DNA of 64,000 nucleotides from JAPEKQ01 sp964516845. GTDB lineage: Bacteria > Joyebacterota > Joyebacteria > Joyebacterales > Joyebacteraceae. Positions within the stretch are counted from its first letter, which is position 1, and the number at the start of each line of letters is the position of its first letter. Positions 8,069 to 17,200 of this stretch are shown piece by piece. The notes under the pieces are model-generated. The model saw only the letters and a program-made list of their open reading frames with translations. It ran no database searches and was not told where the DNA came from. Where the stretch lies: positions 12,543 to 76,542 of the forward strand of contig CAZEXP010000008.1 in NCBI GenBank assembly GCA_964516845.1, read 5' to 3'. Both the position numbers and the translations under genes were made by a program.

Positions 8069-9910
8069 TCAGCGACCCCTGACCCTGCGGCGGTTTGCCA
8101 GAAGGACGGTGTCCCTTAGCCCCTGCTCGGTGCTCGCCGCCATCCATCGCTCCTTGAAGTCGGCGCTGCTGACGACCTGCGCGATCGCTGAGAGCGCCCA
8201 GAGGTGAAGACTGCGCTCATCCCCCGACCCGACGAGGACAAACGCGATATGAACGGGAGAGGTTGCCCCGGACAACGTGATTCCCTCCCGCGAGCGTGCC
8301 AGGAGGATGCCGAAGGCCTTCTCGCCCTCGATGACCACGTGCGGAATGGCCAGGCCGGGCGCCAGCACTGTGCTGCTCTCGCGCTCTCGGGCAAGGAGAG
8401 CATCGAGAAGAACCGACGCGCTCACTCCAACCCGGGGAGCCAGCGCGCTCGAGACAGCTTCGAAGAACTCCTGAGACGCCATGGCACCGTCGATGTCGAG
8501 GACGAGGCAATCCTCGATGAGCCCGTCAAAGCGGTCCCGGACGATCCCGTCCCGTTCGCGGATGATGTCCTTGAGCTCCTCGTCAAGGGACCCCGTCACG
8601 AGTTCCTTGGCCGCGATCCTGTGGATCACGTGAAGCAGGGCGGACTCTCTGCTCGGCGCCGTTCGCCCGTAGAACCAGTAGACGCAGAATCCGGCGACGA
8701 CCAGCGCCGCGACGGTGGCGAAGGAGCCCTCCCCCATCTCCAGCATGACGAACAGAATCCCCACGATACCGATGATCTGCACCCATGGGTACCCGGGCGC
8801 ACGGAACCTGGGGCGATAGTTCTGGAGGCCGCTCTCTCTGAGGACAACGACGGCCGCGTTCGCGAGAACGTACGTCATCAAGAACACCACCGAGGCGGCC
8901 TGAACCAGAGCATCCAACCTCACGAGAAGGGCGGCGGCCACGAGACCGCCAGTGACCATGAGCGAAACGTGCGGCGTTCCGAATCTCGCACCAACCCTGC
9001 CGAGCGGCGCCGGCACCAGCCCGTCGCGGCCCAGCGCGAGCAGATACCGGGAGGCAGCCATGATCCCTCCGTTCGCCGTGGTCAGGAAGGCGAGGACCGC
9101 AGCGATGCTGAGTGCCGTTCTCCCGCCGGCACCCATGAAGGCGGCCGCCCCCTCGGATATCGGCGTCAGCGACCCATCGAGGACCTCAGAGCTCAACACG
9201 CCGCTCGTGATGAAGACGATCAGGACGTATGCGATGCCCGTTATCACGAGTGACATGATCATGGCGCGCGGGATAACGCGCCCCGGGTCCTCAACTTCCT
9301 CTGCGATGCTCGCGACCTTCAGAAGACCACCGTACGAGACGAACACGAAGCCGGTCGTCGCGAGAACCGCCCGGAATCCCCCGGGCGCGAAGGGCCGAAG
9401 ATTCTGCATGTCGACCGCCGGAAGGCCCCGGACGATGTAGACCGCCATGAGAGCAAGCAGAGCACAGACAAGGACGACCTGGAGCCTCGCAGCTTCTCTG
9501 GCTCCGATCAGGTTCATCCCGACGAAGAAGACGCAGAACACGCCGCCGACGAGGCGAGGGTCGATCGGGAGTACGAACTGGGCGAAGGCGGCCAGACCCA
9601 CGAGCGCGAACGCGCTCTTGAGAGAAAGAGAGAACCATGTCAGCAGTCCGGCGATGGTCCCGGCGGCCGCTCCCATGCTGCGTGATACGAAGAAGTAGTC
9701 GGCTCCGGCCTTCGGCATGGCGGTTGTGAGCTCGGCCATGCTGAGGAGCCCGGTCGCGGCAAGAAGCCCGGCCAGGAAGTAGGACACGACGACAGCAGGA
9801 CCCGCGCGCGCGTGCGCAAGCCCGGGCAACACGAACAGACCGGAGCTGATCATCGCTCCCGTCGCGATGCTGAAGACGTGGATCAGTCGAAGGTTCTTCT
9901 TGAGTTCCAT
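8069..9910 (-). CDS. APC-family amino-acid transporter fused to a PTS EIIA-type domain
   Basis: A 613-residue fusion. Residues 1 to about 420 are a 12-segment APC-superfamily permease (it opens IFSIATGAMISSGLFVLPGL after a short basic start, with YGGLLKVASIAEEVEDPGR later). After a hydrophilic linker (about 420-460), residues about 465-600 resemble the fructose/Ntr-type EIIA domain, with the phosphorylation-site motif GLAIPH (His524). EIIA domains accept phosphate from HPr; here the domain could gate uptake according to PTS state, which is an inference. It follows rsmI by 24 bp with GGAGGGGGC before the ATG. The amino-acid substrate is unknown. Confidence 0.85.
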   Translation of the reverse strand: MELKKNLRLIHVFSIATGAMISSGLFVLPGLAHARAGPAVVVSYFLAGLLAATGLLSMAELTTAMPKAGADYFFVSRSMGAAAGTIAGLLTWFSLSLKSAFALVGLAAFAQFVLPIDPRLVGGVFCVFFVGMNLIGAREAARLQVVLVCALLALMAVYIVRGLPAVDMQNLRPFAPGGFRAVLATTGFVFVSYGGLLKVASIAEEVEDPGRVIPRAMIMSLVITGIAYVLIVFITSGVLSSEVLDGSLTPISEGAAAFMGAGGRTALSIAAVLAFLTTANGGIMAASRYLLALGRDGLVPAPLGRVGARFGTPHVSLMVTGGLVAAALLVRLDALVQAASVVFLMTYVLANAAVVVLRESGLQNYRPRFRAPGYPWVQIIGIVGILFVMLEMGEGSFATVAALVVAGFCVYWFYGRTAPSRESALLHVIHRIAAKELVTGSLDEELKDIIRERDGIVRDRFDGLIEDCLVLDIDGAMASQEFFEAVSSALAPRVGVSASVLLDALLARERESSTVLAPGLAIPHVVIEGEKAFGILLARSREGITLSGATSPVHIAFVLVGSGDERSLHLWALSAIAQVVSSADFKERWMAASTEQGLRDTVLLANRRRVRGR

Positions 9911-9934
9911 GCCCCCTCCTGCTCCCTCGCTGAA

Positions 9935-10690
9935 TCAGAGGACAGGGCCGTGCCCGACGTCAGCCGACCCGCTGTCGCCCATCTGCACGCCATCGACTCC
10001 ACTCCCGGCGACGAGCACGACGATCTCGCCCTTGGGCTTGTTCTCGCCGTACCGGGCAGCCAGCTCGGAGAGGGATCCACGGACGAACTCCTCGTGGACC
10101 TTTGTCAGCTCCCTCGCCACGACGGCCTGGCGGTCGCCCAGGACCTCGGCCATCGCCGCCAACGTCTTGCCCAGTCTGTGCGGGGATTCGTAGAAGACGA
10201 GCGTGCACTCGAGGGTCGAGAGCTCCGTGAGCCGCGTCCGCCTCGCCCCATCCTTCCGGGACAGGAACCCCGCGAAATGGAACGGCTGAGGAGGCAGCCC
10301 GGCGGCCGAGAGCGCCGCCGTCACGGCGGATGGACCCGGAATGGGTACGACGCGGATACCTTCCCGCACGGCGAGTTCGATGAGTCGATAGCCCGGGTCG
10401 GAGATGAGCGGGGTCCCGGCGTCCGAGACCAGCGCGATCGTGTCGCCAGCCAGGAGGCGCTCGACGAGCCGCGCGGCCGCGCGTTCCTCATTGTGCTCGT
10501 GATAAGCGATGAGGGGCCGTCTGATGTCGTAGCGCTGAACCAGCGTCCGCGTTCGCCGCGTGTCCTCCGACGCGATGGCATCGACGGCCTTCAGCGTTTC
10601 GACGGCCCGGAAAGTCATGTCATCAAGATTCCCGAGCGGTGTCGCGACGACGTAGAGCGTCCCCGGCTCGTGCCCTCCGGTCGCGTTCAC
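9935..10690 (-). CDS. rsmI: 16S rRNA (cytidine(1402)-2'-O)-methyltransferase
   Basis: A SAM-dependent tetrapyrrole-methylase-fold enzyme that 2'-O-methylates C1402 in the ribosomal P site. Motifs include LYVVATPLGNLDDMTFRAV, ASEDTRRT, LVSDAGTPLISDPG, PIPGPSAVTAALSAAG and the FYESPHRL block. I chose GTG at 10690 (251 residues): GGGAGAGG lies 6 nt upstream and only one base separates it from the recJ stop. An ATG at 10726 would overlap recJ by 35 bp and add a non-conserved extension. Confidence 0.93.
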   Translation of the reverse strand: MNATGGHEPGTLYVVATPLGNLDDMTFRAVETLKAVDAIASEDTRRTRTLVQRYDIRRPLIAYHEHNEERAAARLVERLLAGDTIALVSDAGTPLISDPGYRLIELAVREGIRVVPIPGPSAVTAALSAAGLPPQPFHFAGFLSRKDGARRTRLTELSTLECTLVFYESPHRLGKTLAAMAEVLGDRQAVVARELTKVHEEFVRGSLSELAARYGENKPKGEIVVLVAGSGVDGVQMGDSGSADVGHGPVL

Positions 10691-10691
10691 G

Positions 10692-12395
10692 TCACGCCTC
10701 TCCCGATGTGGCGTCGGCGGCGTCATCGGCCGACTCCCGACCTGCCGGCGCGCGATCGATCTCGCCGGCGAAGAGAACCTCGTCGGCGACGCTCAACCGG
10801 TAGAAGATGTCCACCGGACCGTCCGCGACGCGCATCGGCGTCCGGAATCTCAAACCGTGTCGCTCGGCCGCGGCCAGAGTCTCGCGGGTAACGCCCCTCG
10901 AGAGCAGCACCGGACGCCCCCACCCCTGACCGAACGGCGCGAGCGCGGCCAGCTCGGCCGCCGTCTTCGCCGTCGCATCGGTCATGGCGAGTTCCGCGTC
11001 AACGCTCCGTGGAACCGGGACCGGCGGGTGCTCCGTCGCGTGAGCCTCCATGCGGGCCCGAAACTCGCCCACGAGGCTGCTCTCGATCGAGAACCCGGCG
11101 GCGCGAGGATGCCCCCCGTAGCCGAGGAACAGGTCCCCCATGGACTGGAAGGCCACAACGAAATTGTACCCCGCGGGACCGCGAGCCTCCGCGTGCGCCT
11201 CGCCGTTCTTCTTCACGACGAGGAGGCACGGCTTGCCGGTCTGCTCCGCCAGCCTCGACGTCGCGCTCCCCATCACCTCGATAGGGACCTCGGCCTCGAC
11301 GATGAGGACCGGGCTGTCACCGGGGAGCTCGCTCGCCGCGCGCTGAACGATCTTCCATGCGCGGTTCGCCGAACTGCGCCACTCCTGCCGCTCGGCCGCG
11401 AGCCCGTGTGCGATCGAACCGGCTTCCTCGGGATCCTCCGCCGCGAGCATCTCGTATGCCCGGTTCGTACCTCTCCCGTCGGAGACCCGACCGAAGATCG
11501 AGGCCATGTTCTCCTGTACGTCGTCGTAGTCGAGCGCGCGCCCCGAGAGATTCGACGCATCCAGAAGCGCACGCAGTCCCGGACGAACCGTATCAGGGAG
11601 CACGCGAAGCCCCTCGGTGATGAGAACGCGGTTGTCGCCGGTCACCGGGACGCGATCGGCGATGGAACCGATGGCCGCGAGCGCCAGCGCTTCGTCCGCC
11701 CACCGCTCTCCTCCCCATGGCGGGACGGTCGCGGTCCGCCGGGCCGCCAGTTCGTCGAGCAGATGCCCCGCGATCCGCCACGAGAGCCCCGCGCCGGCCA
11801 TGTACCGGTACGGATAGGGCGAGTCGGGGAGCTTCGCGTTGATGATGGCGACCGCCGCAGGAAGCTCGGGCGGTATCTCGTGATGGTCGGTCACGATGAC
11901 GTCGATCCCCAGCGTCGCAGCGTACGCGATGTTGGCGACCTCGCTCACGCAGGAATCGACCGTGATGAGAAGCGTCGTGCCGGACGCCGCGAGACCGTCG
12001 AGCTCCACGGAGTTCAGACCGTGCCCCTCGGTCCGCCGGTCCGGGATGTAGATCCCGACCTCGCCTCCGAGCTCCTTGAGCGCGTCGACCATGGCGATCG
12101 AGGCCGTCACGCCGTCGGCGTCGTCGTGGCCGTGGACGGTCATCCGCTCGCCGCGCGACAGCGCCAGCTCGACCCGCGCAACCAGCTTGTCCACGTCCGG
12201 AAGCAGCCGGATGTCCGGAAGGTCCCGGACGTCCGGCTTCAGCAGCTTTCGCGCCTCGTCGGGCGTGCCGACACCGCGGCGCACGAGCGCAGCCGCCGCG
12301 GCCTCAGTGAGGCCGGCCGACCTCTGGATCTCGCGAACGAGTTCAGGGTCGGCCGGCTCAACGCTCCATCGGCAACGAGCACCGTCAATGAGCAT
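10692..12395 (-). CDS. recJ: Single-stranded-DNA-specific exonuclease RecJ
   Basis: A 567-residue DHH-superfamily 5'-3' nuclease for recombination and mismatch repair. The metal-binding motifs are HGHDDADG (88-95), VDSCVS (146-151) and VTDHHEIP (168-175). The DHHA1 nucleic-acid-binding signature YGGHPRAAGFSI follows, then a C-terminal OB-like region. The first motif reads HGHDDADG rather than the usual HGDYDVDG, retaining the acidic ligands. The start overlaps the slipin stop by one base (TGATG), and rsmI follows at once, so the genes are co-translated. Confidence 0.92.
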   Translation of the reverse strand: MLIDGARCRWSVEPADPELVREIQRSAGLTEAAAAALVRRGVGTPDEARKLLKPDVRDLPDIRLLPDVDKLVARVELALSRGERMTVHGHDDADGVTASIAMVDALKELGGEVGIYIPDRRTEGHGLNSVELDGLAASGTTLLITVDSCVSEVANIAYAATLGIDVIVTDHHEIPPELPAAVAIINAKLPDSPYPYRYMAGAGLSWRIAGHLLDELAARRTATVPPWGGERWADEALALAAIGSIADRVPVTGDNRVLITEGLRVLPDTVRPGLRALLDASNLSGRALDYDDVQENMASIFGRVSDGRGTNRAYEMLAAEDPEEAGSIAHGLAAERQEWRSSANRAWKIVQRAASELPGDSPVLIVEAEVPIEVMGSATSRLAEQTGKPCLLVVKKNGEAHAEARGPAGYNFVVAFQSMGDLFLGYGGHPRAAGFSIESSLVGEFRARMEAHATEHPPVPVPRSVDAELAMTDATAKTAAELAALAPFGQGWGRPVLLSRGVTRETLAAAERHGLRFRTPMRVADGPVDIFYRLSVADEVLFAGEIDRAPAGRESADDAADATSGEA

Positions 12396-13147
12396 CAGGA
12401 ATTCTTCCCCAGTGTCTTTATCAAGCCGCTGAGAAGGTCGATCGGAACCGGGAATATGATCGTCGAGTTCTTCTCGACCGAGATCTCCGTGAGGGTCTGA
12501 AGATACCGGAGCTGGAGCGATCCGGGCTCGGTGGCGAGCACCTTCGCCGCTCCGGACAGCTTCTCGGACGCCTGCAGCTCGCCCTCGGCGTGAATGATCT
12601 TCGCGCGGCGCTCACGCTCGGCCTCGGCCTGACGGGCGATAGCGCGCTGCATCGTATCGGGCAGATCGACGTGCTTGACCTCGACCGCCGAAACCTTGAT
12701 ACCCCAGCTGTCGGTCTGCTTGTCCAGGATCGTCTGGAGCTCCTGATTGATCTTCTCACGGGCGGAGAGCAGCTCGTCGAGCTCCGCTCCACCGATGACG
12801 CTCCGGAGCGTCGTTTGCGCTAGCTGCGAGGTGGCGTAGTGGTAGTCCTGAACCTCAACGACGGCCTTGTTGGGATCGAAGACACGGTAGTAGACGACCG
12901 CGTTGACCTTGACCGACACATTGTCCTTCGTGATGACGTCCTGCGAAGGCACGTCCATCGCGATGATCCGCAGACTGACGCGCAGGAGTCGGTCGATGAA
13001 CGGAATGATGAGAATGAGACCCGGTCCGCGCGCGTCGACGAGGCGTCCGAGGCGGAAGATCACGCCGCGCTCGTACTCCTTGAGAATGTAGACCGCCTTC
13101 GCGATGAGTACGAGAGCGACCAGGATGACGACTATGACTCCACTCAT
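12395..13147 (-). CDS. Slipin / SPFH (band 7) membrane protein
   Basis: A 250-residue stomatin-like protein. An N-terminal transmembrane segment (about 3-19) precedes a band 7 domain (EYERGVIFRLGR, the DVPSQDVITKDNVSV block) and a helical region rich in charged residues (AIARQAEAERERRAKIIHAE). Slipins form oligomeric membrane scaffolds and are commonly paired with NfeD proteins. The nfeD-like gene lies 15 bp upstream here, so the pairing is conserved. Its stop overlaps the recJ start. Confidence 0.93.
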   Translation of the reverse strand: MSGVIVVILVALVLIAKAVYILKEYERGVIFRLGRLVDARGPGLILIIPFIDRLLRVSLRIIAMDVPSQDVITKDNVSVKVNAVVYYRVFDPNKAVVEVQDYHYATSQLAQTTLRSVIGGAELDELLSAREKINQELQTILDKQTDSWGIKVSAVEVKHVDLPDTMQRAIARQAEAERERRAKIIHAEGELQASEKLSGAAKVLATEPGSLQLRYLQTLTEISVEKNSTIIFPVPIDLLSGLIKTLGKNS

Positions 13148-13162
13148 TGTCCTGCCTCCCTG

Positions 13163-13498
13163 CTAGAGGGGTTCTATCGTAAGGACCATACCCTCGACCG
13201 AGACGACGCGAATCCTGGTTCCCACCTGCACCGCGACAGCTGCCTCGGCGTTCCAGTACTCACTGTGTACGTAGACCTTGCCCGTCGGCGCAACATCCGT
13301 GACGGCCACGCCCGTCTCACCGACCATGCCGCTCCTGCCGGTCACCACCCGCCGCGACTGCGCCATGATCCCGACGGGAACAGCCACGATGAAGAAGACG
13401 ATGAGAAGCGCGATCGCCGGGAAGACGGCGCTCTCGCCCAAACCGAACACGCGGAGCAGCGCCACGAGCAGGTCTATCAGACTTGTGTACTCGCCCAT
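13163..13498 (-). CDS. Short NfeD-type protein
   Basis: A 111-residue protein with one transmembrane segment (about 25-45) and a C-terminal OB-fold NfeD domain (GMVGETGVAVTDVAPTGKVY, then EYWNAEA and RVVSVEGMVLTIEP). It lacks the ClpP-like protease domain of long NfeD proteins, so it is of the NfeD1b class. It is the partner of the slipin gene that follows. AAGGGAGG precedes the ATG, and a promoter is visible upstream. Confidence 0.88.
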   Translation of the reverse strand: MGEYTSLIDLLVALLRVFGLGESAVFPAIALLIVFFIVAVPVGIMAQSRRVVTGRSGMVGETGVAVTDVAPTGKVYVHSEYWNAEAAVAVQVGTRIRVVSVEGMVLTIEPL

Positions 13499-13520
13499 GA
13501 CAACCTCCCTTCACGTCCCC

Positions 13521-13550
13521 ATCCTGCGACAGACCCGTCATAGCTGTCAA
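13521..13550 (-). promoter_or_regulatory. Promoter of the nfeD-slipin-recJ-rsmI operon
   Basis: TTGACA (13550-13545), 18-bp spacer, CAGGAT (13526-13521). The -35 box is perfect; the -10 box keeps A2, A5 and T6 only. Confidence 0.5.
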
Positions 13551-13611
13551 CCGGTTTGCCGGACAGCGCGGCGCAGCCACTCCCGACAGCCGCTACGGCT
13601 CCACATGCAAA

Positions 13612-13642
13612 CGGGGGACCCGACGACGCGTCGAATCCCCCG
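13612..13642 (-). terminator. Terminator of the HU gene
   Basis: On the minus strand CGGGGGA pairs with TCCCCCG around an inner segment containing its own CGACGCGTCG palindrome, followed by TTTGC. It starts 26 nt after the HU stop. Confidence 0.7.
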
Positions 13643-13667
13643 ATCGGTGCTGCTCGGTCGTCCTGGA

Positions 13668-13952
13668 CTACTTCACATGGTCCTTGAGCGACTTGCCGGC
13701 CTTGAACTTCGGGTAGTAGTGAGCGCCGACGTGCTTGGTCTTGTCGGTGCCCGGGATCCGCCAGTCGCGGGCCGGACGGTGATCGGCGCTGAACGTACCG
13801 AAGCCGGTGATCTGGATCTTGCCGTGAGCCTTGAGCTCGCTGGACAGCACACCACCACCGATACCAAACAGAGCGTCGATGACGTCCTTCGCGGCACGGT
13901 TGGAGAGACCGGTCTTGTCAGCCAGCTTCTCGATCAGCTCAGCCTTATTCAT
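13668..13952 (-). CDS. hup: HU family DNA-binding protein
   Basis: A 94-residue histone-like protein that bends and compacts DNA. It opens MNKAELIEKLADKTGLSNRA, has the core block ITGFGTF and ends in PKFKAGKSLKDHV, as in HU. The DNA-binding arm is divergent: the usual GRNPQTGEEI is replaced by PARDWRIPGTDKTKHVG, with the intercalating proline probably retained in RIPG. It is monocistronic, with its own promoter and terminator. The arm variant could change sequence preference. Confidence 0.92.
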   Translation of the reverse strand: MNKAELIEKLADKTGLSNRAAKDVIDALFGIGGGVLSSELKAHGKIQITGFGTFSADHRPARDWRIPGTDKTKHVGAHYYPKFKAGKSLKDHVK

Positions 13953-14051
13953 CTGCCACTCCCCCTTCGGCTACGGACCGAATGCTCCGGTCCGACCCTC
14001 GGCCCTATGCTCCTACAAACCTCCGTATCACAACACATCGAATGTGCGGAC

Positions 14052-14081
14052 AAGCTACACCACGCCCCCAAATCTTGTCAA
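14052..14081 (-). promoter_or_regulatory. Promoter of the HU gene
   Basis: TTGACA (14081-14076), 18-bp spacer, TAGCTT (14057-14052). The expected leader is about 90 nt. It begins 5 bp beyond the lptD terminator stem. Confidence 0.65.
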
Positions 14082-14085
14082 TAGC

Positions 14086-14109
14086 AAAGCCCCTAGAAAG
14101 TGGGGCTTT
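14086..14109 (-). terminator. Terminator of the lptD operon
   Basis: AAAGCCCC and GGGGCTTT form a perfect 8-bp stem with an 8-nt loop, followed on the minus strand by GCTATTG. It lies about 105 nt after the lptD stop and closes the long operon that begins with the histidine kinase at 27742. Confidence 0.8.
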
Positions 14110-14212
14110 CAGAGATGGGGGTCGCGCAGGCTGGGCATGTTCTCTATATCGCCCTGAAGACGGCATAGGTGGGATGCTGAGGGCAGCCTCCAGACCCCCG
14201 AAAGAACGGGTC

Positions 14213-17200
14213 CTAGCGGACCGAACGGCTGACGCTCTTCGTGCCCGACTCCGCCTGTATCTCCGGCAGGGCCTTGACGTTAATGCGGAAGTAGTACTGC
14301 CACTCGTCGTCGTAGTAGCGACCCACGAACCGGGCCTCCCAGCAGTGCATATCGCGATAGATGGCGTATTCCTGACTCGCGACCTCACCCTCCGAGAGAT
14401 CGTAGTGGAGGCTGTAATTGACGCGCCAGTTGGCGGTCAGCGAGAGCGCCAGGCTCCCGTCGAGCCAGTATGTGGCATCTCCCGGGTCCTCGCCACGCGA
14501 GTAGCGGAACGTTCCCGAGCCGCTCCACGGCCGCGTCCCGACCAGATCGGCTGTCGATCGCTGCGCCAACTCGGCCCGGAGCTGATCGGCCGGAGAGTCG
14601 CTGCCGCCCGTGATGCGGTCCTCCCAGCTCGTTTCGGACACGAGAGGCGGGCTTCCCTTGAGACTGAGGCTGACGGTGAGGTCGATCCGCTCCAGGTCGC
14701 CGTCGTACACGTCGTGCCTCGTATTGACGCGGAGCGAGGAGTTGTTGAACGGCCTGACGTCGAGGCGCGAGGTGAGGTCCGACCACGGCCGCTCGTCCTC
14801 CGTGAAATCGTGGGACGTTGACGTCGAGAGGCTCAGAAAGTCATCCTTCTTGGTCTCCGTCTCGCCGTCCCGCAGCTTGAGCTGCAGTTTGTTGATGAGC
14901 GAGAGCGACACCGACTGCCGCTCGCGCGGCGTGCCGCCGAACCCCGAGAAGGTGTAGAAGCGGTCGCTGTCATTCTCGTCGAAGTAGTCCGAGAAGTCGG
15001 GGGTCCAGTTGTACGAGACCGACGGCTGGATGATGTGCCGGACGCCCTCGAGTCCCGCGACCTGAGGGTAGAACGTGCCGTAGACTGTGGTCCCCGTCGA
15101 CACGCTGGCATCGTAGGTGAAACGCGACGGGAACTCGTTCCCGTCCTTGTCGCGGTCGTACCAGTTCTGCTGGAGGTTCACCCGTGGCGAGAGGTTCATC
15201 CATCCGAAGAGCTTCTCCGAGTACCGGACCGAGCCGTTCGCGCCGATGCCCTGGTGGATGTCCGTCCCGTCAGTCGAGCGGTCGCGGTCATTGACCCCGC
15301 GGGCGCTCCAGCTGTAGGAGACCTTCGAGAGCCAGGACCGGAGCCCGGTCGCCTCGATCCCCGCCTCCACGAACGGCTTCTGCGACGCCGTGACCTCCAC
15401 CTTCGGCAGAAGCTCGGAGATGCTGCCCTGGTCGAGCTGCTCCTGCCGGTCGAGCGTCACACCGGTGGTGAAACTGCTCCATCGCCCACGCAGCCAGAGC
15501 TGCGAGTGAAGGCTTCTGTTGACGCTCTCCTGGATCGACTGGTTCGAATCGCTCGCATACGCCTCGTCACTCCGGAAGTCGCCCGAGATCCCGGCGGTCC
15601 AGGTCCGGCCGAACTCCTGCCGGTGGTCGATCTTGAGATCCCAGCGCCGCTTGTCGTAGAGCAGCTCCTGCATGAACGAGGACTTCACGGAACCCGAAAG
15701 CTGGTAGCGAACCTTGTAGCGAGCCTCCATGTTCGCGATCCACTGCGTCTGTTCGTAGTAATCGAACCACCCGGAGAGGTCCCAGTAGTCGCTCGGAGCC
15801 CAGTAGTAGCCGAAGTTCCTGACGAAGCGGCCCCGGCTGCCGGAGAACCCGACCTCGACCTGCGGGATGAGGAACCCGGAATGCCGGTCTTTCCGGATCG
15901 GAAAGACGTAGAAAGGAAGTGCGAAGACAGGAATCTCCCCGATATAGAGAACCACGGGCTTGGCCACAACCTTGTCGTCGAGATAGACCTTCATCCGGCC
16001 CGCCTCAAGTCGATAGTGCGGCGTCGGAGCCCAGCACGTCGTGTAGATGCCGCCCCAGGCGCGGAGCGTGCCGTCCTTCTCGCGGACGATCTGATCGCCG
16101 TAGTAGATGCCGTCCTCGAACTGCGTCACGCCGTCGACAACCGACCCCGCCCGGGCGTCCATGTCGTACCCGAGCGAATGACCGACGAGCCGCTCGTCCT
16201 TCTCCCGGAGATCGGGGTTGCCCTCGGCCGTCAGAAGATCACGCTCGGGATCGAACTCGACACGGTCGGCAGTCAGAACGGTTTCCTTGTACTCGGCCCG
16301 AGCGGAGCCGCTCAAGAGCATCCGATTCCTCGCGACGTAGTAGTCGAGCTGGTCGGCCGAATAGATCACGCGCTCGAGCCGTACTGTGTCCGCCGGAGCT
16401 GTGGCGGATACGTCCGCCGGAGCTGTCGCGGATGTGTCCGCCGGAGCTGTCGCGGATACGTCCGCCGGGGCTGTGGCGGATGTGTCCGCCGGCATCCAGT
16501 ACGTCCCGGATGCGCCGTGCCGGAAGGTCGCCCGGCTGATGCGGCCGTCGGTGAACCGGACATCCACCTCGGGCGCCGAGACGACGTTTCTCTCGCCGTC
16601 CGTCCCCATGACGTGCCCGCTCACCGCGCTTCCGCGGACGGTCAGCAGGCGGGGCTTCTCGTCCTCGAAGAAGAGGGTCAACGTGTCGCCCGAGACGTAC
16701 CCTGATTCAGAAGGCTTGCCCTCCGATGCCTCGAGCTCGTAGCCGAGCCTGGCGTCTCCTGCCGAGAGGAGACGCGATATCTGGTCGTCCTGCGCGTAGA
16801 TGGTGATCTCGTCGCCGGAGAGACGATCGGTCGCACGGTCGACGACCGGGTCACCCGTCAGGAGGATGCTCTCCTTCGCCCCGTCGATATGGATGATGCG
16901 TGCGCTGCCTCGCACGTCGCCACGCGTGAGCACGGCGTCCCCGAGCGCCGTCACCGTATCCTCTTCGGGACGCAGCTCGATCACGCTCGCCGTGAGCACC
17001 GCCACGTCGGGCTCGGCCGTCGAGGCTGTGTCCGGCGCTGCGGCCCCACGCGCTCCCTCTCCCTCATCGACGACTCGCGTTGTGAGCACAGGATTCTGCG
17101 AAGCGCGCGCCTCGTGCCTGCCAAAATCGTAGACGATCAGACCCGCCGTAAGATCGGAGCCGCCCGCTTCATCGTGAGCGCGCGCGTTCCCGCTGGCCAC

